Source: Hyphomicrobiaceae bacterium
GTDB taxonomy: Bacteria; Pseudomonadota; Alphaproteobacteria; Rhizobiales; Hyphomicrobiaceae
NCBI GenBank assembly: GCA_020638055.1
Contig: JACKJH010000001.1
Span: 744,001-808,000 of the forward strand
Length of the DNA: 64,000 nt
Reading direction: 5' to 3'
Position numbers and translations under genes: made by a program. Of the stretch, positions 33,230 to 41,837 are shown one piece after another; within the stretch, counting starts at the first letter, position 1, and each line of letters begins with the position of its first letter. The notes under the pieces were generated by a model. It searched no databases and had not been told where the DNA came from. It worked only from the letters and a program-made list of their open reading frames with translations.

Positions 33230-34225
33230 ATGAAAGCCCAAACGTCATACCGCAATCAGTCCGCTTGGACCCGTGTACAGTCCCATTTGCCGGAGAAATA
33301 TCAGTTCAAGTCAGCGGCGGACGTGCCCGAAGAAGAGACGTGGGAATGGCATGGCCACAAGATCCACCTCGACCGCTACCGGCGTCCTGATGCAACCGCG
33401 CGTGTCATCCTGTTTCATGGCGTTGGTACGAATGGGCGCCAGATGTCCAGCATCCTGGGGCGTCCGCTGGCGCAGTCGGGCATCGAAACCGTGTCGGTGG
33501 ACATGCCAGGTTATGGCGTCACCGAGGTGGCGTCGGGTAGCAACGTCACCTACGAGGACTGGGTGCAGGCCGGTACGGATTTCGTCGCTGCTGAAATGGC
33601 TCGCGATTCGCGCCCCATTTTCCTCTACGGGCTGAGCGCTGGCGGTATGCTGACTTATCATGTTGCGAGCCGCAGCAACGTGCCGATTGCAGGCATTATC
33701 GGTATGACGTTCCTTGATCTGCGCGACCGTGAAGTGGCGCTGGGTGCAACGCTCACGCGGTGGCTTGGACGGATTTCTCTGCCAATGCTGGGCCTGGGCA
33801 AGGTGCCGGGTCTGAGATCAATCAAGATGCCGATGCGGTTGGTCGGCAAGATGCACAAACTCATCAATGATCGCGCTGCGTGCCGGGAAATCATGCGTGA
33901 TGGGACTTCGGCTGGAAACTGGGCGCAGCTCTCGTTCCTACAGGACTTCATGAACCCGAAGTTCGACATCGAGCCGGAGGTTTTCGATGTTTGCCCCGTT
34001 CTGTTGACCCAGCCCGCCGAAGACGGCTGGACGCCGTTGTGGATGGCCGAAGCGTTTACGAAGCGGATCAAGAAGGTGCCCGTGCGGACGGTGATGCTGG
34101 AGAAGGCGAGCCACTACCCGATCGAGGAGCCCGGTCTGACGCAGATGCACGATGCGGTTCTGACGTTCATTCGGGAGCAGGTACCCATGGCAGAGTCGCG
34201 GCCGCAGCTTCGGGCGGTGGCGTGA
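33230..34225 (+). CDS. Alpha/beta hydrolase
   Basis: A 331-residue serine hydrolase. The oxyanion region is ILFHGVGTNGR and the nucleophile elbow GLSAGG holds the catalytic serine; a DGWTPLW acid region and KASHYPIEEP histidine follow, completing the triad. The start at 33230 follows AAGGAG; the frame opens at 33182 inside the operator region. It is divergent from the TetR regulator and downstream of three operator-like repeats, so it is likely inducible. Substrate unknown; lipase, esterase or lactonase are all possible. Confidence 0.88.
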   Translation: MKAQTSYRNQSAWTRVQSHLPEKYQFKSAADVPEEETWEWHGHKIHLDRYRRPDATARVILFHGVGTNGRQMSSILGRPLAQSGIETVSVDMPGYGVTEVASGSNVTYEDWVQAGTDFVAAEMARDSRPIFLYGLSAGGMLTYHVASRSNVPIAGIIGMTFLDLRDREVALGATLTRWLGRISLPMLGLGKVPGLRSIKMPMRLVGKMHKLINDRAACREIMRDGTSAGNWAQLSFLQDFMNPKFDIEPEVFDVCPVLLTQPAEDGWTPLWMAEAFTKRIKKVPVRTVMLEKASHYPIEEPGLTQMHDAVLTFIREQVPMAESRPQLRAVA

Positions 34226-34238
34226 GGATGGTGCCGGT

Positions 34239-34294
34239 CTAGTGTGGCGTCGCGCCTTAGTTGATTGATGTTGCGGCACGGTGGGTATCAACTG
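34239..34294 (+). repeat. Family C repeat, truncated
   Basis: Matches the copy at 27625-27701 from CTAGTGTGGCGTCGCGCC to GGGTATCAACT and then diverges, so the right arm is lost. Confidence 0.85.
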
Positions 34295-34631
34295 ACTGGA
34301 CAACGAGGGCGGAGCGATGCTTCGCCCTCGATTGGTTTCATGTTGATGCCAGATTGGGATCGCACGGGCAGACGGCGATGCGTTGGGATTGCCGCTTTGG
34401 CCGATCAGAACGTTTTGTGCGCACGACAGACTGGCCATGCAACTCGTGAAATTTGCAGCGTTGGTTTTCTTGAGTGGCGATGGTCGTTATGCGGTGCGAC
34501 TTGTCACGAGTTGTGTGGCGCGATGCAGTCGTGACCAGTACCGACAATTTGAATCGAATTCGAAAATAAGTTCGGCAGGGTTACTTAATGTGTTTGTGCG
34601 CATAACAGACTTGCGTTTGGGCATGACGCCA

Positions 34632-34774
34632 AGTGTTCCGACTCTGACGCTTGGTTCCCTGTCGGGCCCCGACGCGTCAGCCCGGAACCCTAGCATTTTC
34701 ATTGTTTGTGTTCTGGAATTACGATCGTTTGACGACCTTCGCCCGGGAATCAAACGTTCGATCCAGAACACTAG
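34632..34774 (+). repeat. B-D composite repeat
   Basis: Family B (34632-34694) and family D (34709-34774) joined by a 14-base spacer, the same arrangement as at 18939-19079, with CTAG at the B-D junction and at the right end. Confidence 0.9.
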
Positions 34775-34831
34775 AATTTTTTGAACCCAAATGACAGACG
34801 ATCGAAACGCTCTGCAAAGGTTGGAACGCTC

Positions 34832-35542
34832 ATGTATACGCGCCGAAGAATTCTTGGAGCCGCAGCGGCCCTGTCCGCGTCAGGTCTCACCCCTGCATAC
34901 GCAAAAGATCAATGCACAATCATTACGCCAGAGCGCCAGAAGGCTACGACGCCGGCTGCTGCGCTAAAGTCTTTGAAAGACGGCAACGATCGTTTTGTCG
35001 CTGGCAAAATGATAAATTGCGATTTGCGTCAACAGGTGAAGGCCACCGCCAGAGGCCAGTATCCGATCGCGGCTGTTGTAGGCTGTATCGATAGCCGCGT
35101 ACCTCCCGAGATGGTTTTCGATCAGTATCTGGGAGATATTTTTGCAGCGCGCATCGCTGGCAATTTTGTCAACACGGATATTATCGGAAGTCTGGAGTTT
35201 TCGACCAAAGTGGCCGGCGCGAAAGTTATCGTTGTTTTGGGCCACACAGGCTGCGGCGCGATTCGGGGCGCAATTGATAATGTCAAGCTAGGCAACCTGA
35301 CGGCTATGCTTGCCAATATCAGGCCGGCCGTCGACAAGGTGGCGACAGGAAGAAAAGAGAAGGACTGCACCTCCACCAACCGAGAATTCGTGCAGGCCGT
35401 TGCCGAGAAAAATACCGAACTCGCCGCGCAAGATCTGGTTGAGAAGAGCACGGTGCTGCGCAGTATGGTCGATGCTGGTGAGGTGAAGATCGTTCGGGGT
35501 ATGCACGATATTGGAACCGGTAGGGTGACGTTTTCGGAATAG
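34832..35542 (+). CDS. Exported beta-class carbonic anhydrase
   Basis: A 236-residue zinc enzyme that interconverts CO2 and bicarbonate. Zinc ligands Cys85, His138 and Cys141 are in GCIDSR and GHTGCG, with the Asp87-Arg89 dyad. The N-terminus TRRRILGAAAALSASG is a twin-arginine-type signal ending AYA, so it should act in the periplasm after folding in the cytoplasm. The start at 34832 follows AAGGTTGG; the frame opens at 34781 but that adds residues ahead of the signal. It stands alone with a B-D repeat upstream and an A2 repeat downstream. A periplasmic beta-class enzyme is less common than a cytosolic one. Confidence 0.9.
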   Translation: MYTRRRILGAAAALSASGLTPAYAKDQCTIITPERQKATTPAAALKSLKDGNDRFVAGKMINCDLRQQVKATARGQYPIAAVVGCIDSRVPPEMVFDQYLGDIFAARIAGNFVNTDIIGSLEFSTKVAGAKVIVVLGHTGCGAIRGAIDNVKLGNLTAMLANIRPAVDKVATGRKEKDCTSTNREFVQAVAEKNTELAAQDLVEKSTVLRSMVDAGEVKIVRGMHDIGTGRVTFSE

Positions 35543-35565
35543 TGCAACTTGCGCACTTGTAGCGA

Positions 35566-35631
35566 GCTAGCTTCTTGATTGGTCGCATTTTCTGCGACGA
35601 ACCGGCGTCCACTTCGTCGGAAAATGCTCAA
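35566..35631 (+). repeat. Family A repeat, A2 half only
   Basis: Starts CTAGCTTCTTGATTGGTCGC and ends GGAAAATGCTCAAG, between the convergent carbonic anhydrase and AraC genes. Confidence 0.87.
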
Positions 35632-35656
35632 GCCTCCTGGAGGTTGATGGCGAAGT

Positions 35657-36469
35657 TTACGTTGGAGCCAAAGTCGTTGCGGAGCCGGTAGCGCTTAGGC
35701 TCTTGAGGATGCGGCTTGGAGTTAAACCGAAATTCTTTCGAAAGGCGGCTGTGAACGCACTTGGGCTTGCGTAACCACATAATCTAGCAACCTCGTTTAT
35801 GCTTACGCCCCGTGCAAGATCTTCCAAGGCATATTGGAAGCGCACTTGCTGGCGCCAGGCGGAAAAGCCCATCCCAAGTTCGCTCTCGCAAAGGCGTGCC
35901 AGCGTACGTTCAGAAGCCGCGGCAATATCCGACAACTCGCCAAGACTACTGCCCATGCCGGGATTTTCGAGGACGTGCTCGCAAGCTCGAAGCAGGCGCG
36001 GATCGGAAGGCATGGGAATGCTGAAATCAAGCAGCTTGCTCCGGCTTATTTCATCGAGAATGAGCTTTCCAAGCCAGTTCCCGCGGTCGAATTGTGCGTA
36101 ATTGAGAGGTTCGCCAAGTAGTGCGCTTATCAACTCCTTCAAAAGTGCACTTGGCGTTATGACGACGCATGTTGCGGGCAACCGTGGATGCGATCTGGGC
36201 TCGATGTAGAGCGTGCGCATTTCTACAGGGTTTCGCATGGAAACCGAGTGGACCATGCGGTGTGGCATATAGAGTGCGCGTTCGGGTGGGACGATCCAAC
36301 TGTGGGTATCGGTGCGAATACGCATCGTGCCTGAGACTGCGTATAGGAGTTGGTCGCGCCGGTGGTCATGCGGGGCAATGACATGGGCGGTGGGGAAGTA
36401 CTTTTGCATGACGGCCACGGCGACGGGCAGATCTTGATAGTCATCGGGTTGTGTCGATCGTCTTGGCAT
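35657..36469 (-). CDS. AraC family transcriptional regulator with cupin N-domain
   Basis: A 270-residue regulator. The N-terminal half is a cupin (HDHRRDQLLYAVSG, then MPHRMVHSV) that may bind a small ligand. The C-terminal AraC DNA-binding domain has two helix-turn-helix units, the second marked by INEVARLCGYASPSAFTAAFRKNFG. The start is uncertain: 36469 or 36520. The frame extends to 36673 only because it reads through a family A repeat (MRPNKKLER-type translation). It is divergent from the MFS gene and probably controls it. Confidence 0.86.
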   Translation of the reverse strand: MPRRSTQPDDYQDLPVAVAVMQKYFPTAHVIAPHDHRRDQLLYAVSGTMRIRTDTHSWIVPPERALYMPHRMVHSVSMRNPVEMRTLYIEPRSHPRLPATCVVITPSALLKELISALLGEPLNYAQFDRGNWLGKLILDEISRSKLLDFSIPMPSDPRLLRACEHVLENPGMGSSLGELSDIAAASERTLARLCESELGMGFSAWRQQVRFQYALEDLARGVSINEVARLCGYASPSAFTAAFRKNFGLTPSRILKSLSATGSATTLAPT

Positions 36470-36559
36470 TTGCGGATGTTCCGGCGCCTGGCGTAGATTC
36501 GATGATATTTGGCATAACATCGATTGCGGGCGGCGGCTATGATCGCCGTGGATCACACT

Positions 36560-36666
36560 GGAGCGCATTCCGATCCGATTCCGTCGGATCGGAATGCGCT
36601 CCAGCTTCTTGTTTGGTCGCATTTTCTTCGACGAACCGGCGTCCACTTTTTCGGAAAATGCTCCAG
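36560..36666 (+). repeat. Family A repeat in the AraC/MFS divergent promoter region
   Basis: A full copy ending 25 bases before the MFS start codon, so it would form part of the MFS 5-prime leader or displace its promoter. Confidence 0.9.
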
Positions 36667-36690
36667 GCTTCACTTTCAGGGCGAAAAGAC

Positions 36691-37923
36691 ATGGCGGACC
36701 GTAAGCACTTTCTCTTTCTAAACGTGGGCCATTTTCTCGATCACCTGTTCATGCTGATTTTTGCCACCGTCTCCGCCCTGGCGCTGGTCGATGAATGGGG
36801 CTTGAGCTACGCCGAGCTCATTGCCTACGCGACGCCCGGTTTGATCGCTTTCGGCCTGTTTGCGCTGCCGGCAGGTTGGTTTGCGGACAGATGGAGCCGG
36901 GAAGGGATGATGGTGGTGTTCTTCATCGGGATTGGGTTTGCCTCTGTTGCAACGGGGTTTGCCAATAGCCCGACGCAGATTGCACTTGGTTTGTTTGCCA
37001 TCGGCATGTTTGGCGCGATCTACCATCCGGTTGGTCTGGCGATGATTGCGCGTGGTGGAAAATCAATGGGGCTCGACATCGCTATCAACGGTGTGTGGGG
37101 CAATATGGGGGTTGGATGCGCCGCTCTGTTTACCGGCTTCTTGATCGATCAGACCGGATGGCGCACGGCGTTCTGGTTACCAGGTGTTGCCTCGATATTG
37201 ATTGGCCTGGCCTACCTGCAAAGCTTCAAGGACCGATTGTCGACCAGGAATGCGGCTTCAGCCTCGATTGCCAACGGGCCGGAGAGTGGTGCGCGAGACC
37301 ATTCGAGCAGTGCGGCGTGGCGTTCAACTTTGATACGGACGACGGCGATCATTTTCTTCACGACGGCCGTTGCCGGGATCATATTCCAGGGCACAACCTT
37401 TGCGTTGCCGAAGGTCTTTGAAGAACGACTCGGCGGTATCGCTTCGACGGCAACGATGGTTGGCTGGCTGACGTTCCTGGTGTTCGGATTTGCTTCGTTT
37501 GCACAGATCGTCGTTGGCAGGTTGCTTGACGTCTACAGCCCGCGCAGTGTCTTCGCCGTCATGGCGGTTATTCAGATCGTATTTTTCGCTATCATGCCGG
37601 GTTTGACAGATCTGAACGCGGTTGCTGTCGCATTCGGGTTCATGATCGGCGCGTTCGGTCAGATCCCGATCAACGACTATATGATCGGCAAGATGGCGAA
37701 ATCCGAACTTAGAGCGTCCGTGTATGGTGCACGCTTTATCGTGAGTTTTGCGGTTTGGGCGACGGTGGTGCCGCTCATCGCATGGGTGCATTACAACTGG
37801 GGTTTTGACTTGCTGTTCTATATCCTTGCAGCCTCCGCCGTGGCCATTCTGGCGGCTGTTTTGATGTTGCCGAACCGCTTGCCAGAGGCGCCACGCTCGG
37901 CAGCACCGGCCGCAGCCGAATAA
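36691..37923 (+). CDS. MFS transporter
   Basis: A 410-residue permease with 12 hydrophobic helices in two halves of six, separated by a charged loop (about residues 190-215). GLFALPAGWFADRWSREG carries the GxLaDrxGrr-type loop 2-3 motif. It resembles the fosmidomycin-resistance type subfamily (start LNVGHFLDHLFMLIFATV), but the substrate is not decidable. The start at 36691 gives the natural N-terminus; the frame stays open to 36451 through the repeat. Probably controlled by the divergent AraC protein. Confidence 0.88.
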   Translation: MADRKHFLFLNVGHFLDHLFMLIFATVSALALVDEWGLSYAELIAYATPGLIAFGLFALPAGWFADRWSREGMMVVFFIGIGFASVATGFANSPTQIALGLFAIGMFGAIYHPVGLAMIARGGKSMGLDIAINGVWGNMGVGCAALFTGFLIDQTGWRTAFWLPGVASILIGLAYLQSFKDRLSTRNAASASIANGPESGARDHSSSAAWRSTLIRTTAIIFFTTAVAGIIFQGTTFALPKVFEERLGGIASTATMVGWLTFLVFGFASFAQIVVGRLLDVYSPRSVFAVMAVIQIVFFAIMPGLTDLNAVAVAFGFMIGAFGQIPINDYMIGKMAKSELRASVYGARFIVSFAVWATVVPLIAWVHYNWGFDLLFYILAASAVAILAAVLMLPNRLPEAPRSAAPAAAE

Positions 37924-37972
37924 AGCTGCTGAGGTACGACGCTCTGGCGTTACTGACGGCGAAGCTCCACAG

Positions 37973-38076
37973 CTAGAGCGCATTGCGATCCGATGGAACC
38001 TATCGGCGGTCCAGCTTCTTGTTTGGTCGCATTTTCTTCGACGAACCGGCGTCCACTTCGTCGGAAAATGCTCTAA
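37973..38076 (+). repeat. Family A palindromic repeat
   Basis: A full copy between the convergent MFS and sucC genes, on the far side of the sucC terminator. Its A1 arm has a small change (GGAACCTATCGGCGGTCC). Confidence 0.88.
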
Positions 38077-38087
38077 ACAAGCGCCAA

Positions 38088-38123
38088 TGCAAAAGGGTGG
38101 TCCAAGCATTTGGACCACCCTTC
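38088..38123 (-). terminator. Terminator of sucC
   Basis: A perfect 13 bp stem AAGGGTGGTCCAA / TTGGACCACCCTT with a four-base loop; on the minus strand TTTTG follows. It lies 30 bases past the sucC stop, so sucC ends its own transcript. Confidence 0.85.
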
Positions 38124-38152
38124 CAACAACAGGAGTGAAACGTAGATAAACG

Positions 38153-39346
<1,194 letters not shown>

Positions 39347-39521
39347 TCGTTCGATCCACCCTTTGAGCGTTTCGCTTCCCGATTGTTGGCTTTTTGGCAG
39401 CCGGTTTGGCCACTATTCAAGAGGCTTGGCCAGTCGGATGGGGGTCCTTCACAGCCAAGACGCGATGGCAAATGCCGCCGTCACTCGACCATATTCGTTC
39501 CCGTGAGCCAAAAAGCCACAG

Positions 39522-39552
39522 CCTCTTCTGGTATACCATATACCAGAAGAGG
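39522..39552. repeat. Perfect 31 bp palindrome between mdh and sucC
   Basis: 14 bp arms CCTCTTCTGGTATA / TATACCAGAAGAGG with a three-base centre. There is no T run, so it is not a normal terminator; it could be an operator, a processing site or a transcript-stability hairpin in the mdh-sucC spacer. Confidence 0.8.
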
Positions 39553-39585
39553 GCGAGACGGAAAGCTGTAATGCGATTCTACCGC

Positions 39586-39653
39586 CTAGAGCGCTTATCG
39601 ATCCGATGGAATCGGATCGGCGCTCTAGTTTCGTGTTTGGTCGCATTTTCTGA
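39586..39653 (+). repeat. Family A repeat, truncated
   Basis: Has the complete A1 hairpin and the first part of A2 to CGCATTTTCTG, then stops 17 bases before the mdh stop codon. Confidence 0.85.
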
Positions 39654-39669
39654 GCTGATCGTGGCTGCC

Positions 39670-40635
39670 TCAGGCGCCCAATTGCGGCGCAATTCCCTTG
39701 CAGGCCTCGATCAGGTTTTTGACGGAGTTCACAGATTTCATGAACATATCGCGTTCTGCGCCATTGAGGTCGATCTCGACGACCCTCTCGGCGCCGCCGT
39801 CGCCAATAACGACGGGCACGCCGCAATAGATGTCTTTCACGCCATATTCGCCATTCAGGTAGGCGGCGCAGGGCAGAATGCGCTTTTTGTCCTTGAGGTA
39901 GCTCTCGGCCATCTCGATCGCTGATGCGGCGGGCGCATAATAGGCCGAACCGGTCTTCAGCAATGCGACGATCTCGCCGCCGCCCTTTCGGGTGCGGTCT
40001 ACAATCTCATCGACGCGTGATTGGGAGATCCAGCCCATCTTGACGACATCTGGTAGCGGAATGCCTGCGATGGTGGAATACCGGGCCAATGGCACCATGT
40101 CGTCGCCGTGTCCGCCGAGAACGAAAGCAGATACGTCCTGGACCGAGATGTTGAGTTCGTCGGCGAGGAAGTGGCGGAAGCGGCTAGCGTCAAGCACACC
40201 GGCCATGCCAATCACCTTGTTAGTGGGGAGGCCAGACGCCTTTTGCAGCGCCCAAACCATGGCATCGAGTGGGTTGGTGACGGCAATGACCAGGGCATCG
40301 GGTGCATACTTCTTAATGCCAGCGCCAACCTGTTCCATCACCTTGAGGTTGATGCCCAACAAGTCATCGCGGCTCATGCCTGGCTTGCGCGGGACACCGG
40401 CGGTTACGATACAAACAGCCGCGCCTTCGATATCAGCGTAGGAGTTGGTGCCCTTAAGGGTTGCATTAAAGCCTTCGACAGCACCTGATTGGGACAAATC
40501 GAGGGACTTGCCTTGCGGCATGCCTTCGGCAATGTCGAACAGAACCACGTCTCCGAGCTCTTTCAAGCCGACGAGATGAGCGAGCGTTCCGCCGATCATA
40601 CCGGCACCGATCAAGGCGATCTTCGTGCGCGCCAT
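39670..40635 (-). CDS. mdh: Malate dehydrogenase
   Basis: A 321-residue NAD-dependent enzyme of the lactate dehydrogenase-like malate dehydrogenase type, oxidising malate to oxaloacetate. The dinucleotide motif GAGMIGGTLAHL starts at residue 10; substrate arginines 83 and 89 are in VPRKPGMSRDDL; catalytic Asp150 and His176 are in LDASR and GGHGDDM. A Shine-Dalgarno AGGGAGA precedes the ATG. In relatives it is the first gene of mdh-sucCD-odhAB; here it is divergent from sucA with a hypothetical gene in between. Confidence 0.97.
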   Translation of the reverse strand: MARTKIALIGAGMIGGTLAHLVGLKELGDVVLFDIAEGMPQGKSLDLSQSGAVEGFNATLKGTNSYADIEGAAVCIVTAGVPRKPGMSRDDLLGINLKVMEQVGAGIKKYAPDALVIAVTNPLDAMVWALQKASGLPTNKVIGMAGVLDASRFRHFLADELNISVQDVSAFVLGGHGDDMVPLARYSTIAGIPLPDVVKMGWISQSRVDEIVDRTRKGGGEIVALLKTGSAYYAPAASAIEMAESYLKDKKRILPCAAYLNGEYGVKDIYCGVPVVIGDGGAERVVEIDLNGAERDMFMKSVNSVKNLIEACKGIAPQLGA

Positions 40636-40920
40636 TTGGTTCTGTCTCCCTTGCTGAATGGAACTAGATGTTGGATGTATTCAACTTCGTGGTGAGTGTT
40701 GGCGCTGGTGGGAGCGCTGTGTCCCGGGGCAGGCAACCAACCATGCGACAAAAAATGCCGCGCGGGTTGGTTAGCGTGAAGGCCATCTGGCTTCAAGAAA
40801 AAGCCGCACAATCAAACGAAAGTTTTGGATGCCGTTGGCTGCAGAGATGCCTGCTTGCGGTCGCATGCGGTCTGTCGGCTACGTTGAGACGTTTCTCCAA
40901 TGAAAGCTTGAATATTCGTT

Positions 40921-41529
40921 ATGAGCGATGTTGGTATGATCACGACGGTGACAGACGCATGCGTTTTTGTGCGCCAGTGGTTCGGGTGGGCGGATGAATT
41001 GGCAGGCGGGCCAATAACTGCGCCTTTTGAAGTACCGGACGCCATAAAATGCGTGAACCGGCAACTGGGAAAGCTCTGGCTGCCGAACCATGATCTGCCT
41101 GAACCGGAGGTAGACCTTTTTTCCGTTCAGGATCGCCTGGTGTCTCCGCATTGTTTTGAGCAGGACGCTGATGGCGTCGTGGCTGCGATCTGGGAAAACC
41201 AATATGTGTGGGGGTGTGGGTTCAAACCCAGCACCGGCTCACAGTTGTGGGTGTCGGGGGATTGGCCAGATGCCCAGTCTGACATGGGTGCGTGGCGTCC
41301 GACACCTGACAGGGTTGATACACCAATCATTTTCGTATTGCTCGCCAATATGATGTGGGCTTCGGAGATGAGCGAAATGGATGACGCAGATAAAAGGCCA
41401 ACCGGGATTGATAGGCCGTTGTGGCGGGTTGGCCCGTGGCATGGGTTTGATGGTTTTTGGATAAATGATGCCCGAGATATCATCCGCATGCAGGGCCTTG
41501 GTTGGGGTCTTACAGCCTGGCGCACATGA
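40921..41529 (+). CDS. Hypothetical protein, possibly SUKH/SMI1-KNR4-like
   Basis: A 202-residue soluble protein not recognised with confidence. It is rich in Trp (about 12) and Asp, lacks a signal peptide, and has an order of features (FEVPDAIKCVNRQLGKL near the start, a central HCFEQDADGVVAAIWEN strand pair, then a hydrophobic FVLLANMMWAS helix) that loosely recalls SMI1/KNR4 (SUKH) proteins, many of which are toxin-immunity proteins. That likeness is weak. No toxin gene is next to it. It sits between the divergent mdh and sucA genes, where relatives have no gene. Coding potential looks good: single long frame, balanced composition. Confidence 0.6.
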   Translation: MSDVGMITTVTDACVFVRQWFGWADELAGGPITAPFEVPDAIKCVNRQLGKLWLPNHDLPEPEVDLFSVQDRLVSPHCFEQDADGVVAAIWENQYVWGCGFKPSTGSQLWVSGDWPDAQSDMGAWRPTPDRVDTPIIFVLLANMMWASEMSEMDDADKRPTGIDRPLWRVGPWHGFDGFWINDARDIIRMQGLGWGLTAWRT

Positions 41530-41837
41530 GACCTGACATTTGTGCATGCCTAAAAGCCGCCTCGCGTTTCGTGGAATAGCCAATGGCCTACATGTTGGAT
41601 ACTTTCTTTTAACGGCCAAAAGCTTTTTTGGTTCATAGTTGTTCGCGCCGACCCATTGTGGGGATCGAGTTGGGCTATATTTTTCGGAAATGCTTTGCCC
41701 CCTTCTTTTGACGGTCTTAAACGCGCGACCCAAACCGACTACATAGTGACGGAATGCCGCGCCTCTCCGGGGCTCGCGGAAGTGTTCCAGATCCCCGGCG
41801 GCGGCCGACGTTTGTTCACAAATCCTAAGGATATCAA
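41530..41837 (+). other. Leader/promoter region of sucA
   Basis: 308 bases without a gene, ending with the sucA ribosome site AAGGA. Short inverted stretches are present but none resembles a known riboswitch or a listed repeat. Confidence 0.45.

Larger units (their letters stand above)
34226..34831. other. Repeat-bearing gene-free interval before the carbonic anhydrase
   Basis: 606 bases holding a truncated C element, 330 bases of unique sequence in which I see no gene, and a B-D composite that ends 57 bases before the carbonic anhydrase start. Confidence 0.6.

Noticed and set aside
41205..41245. GGGTTCAAACCCAGCACC resembling a tRNA T-arm
   Set aside because: No acceptor stem, D-arm or anticodon arm can be built around it, and it lies within a continuous reading frame.
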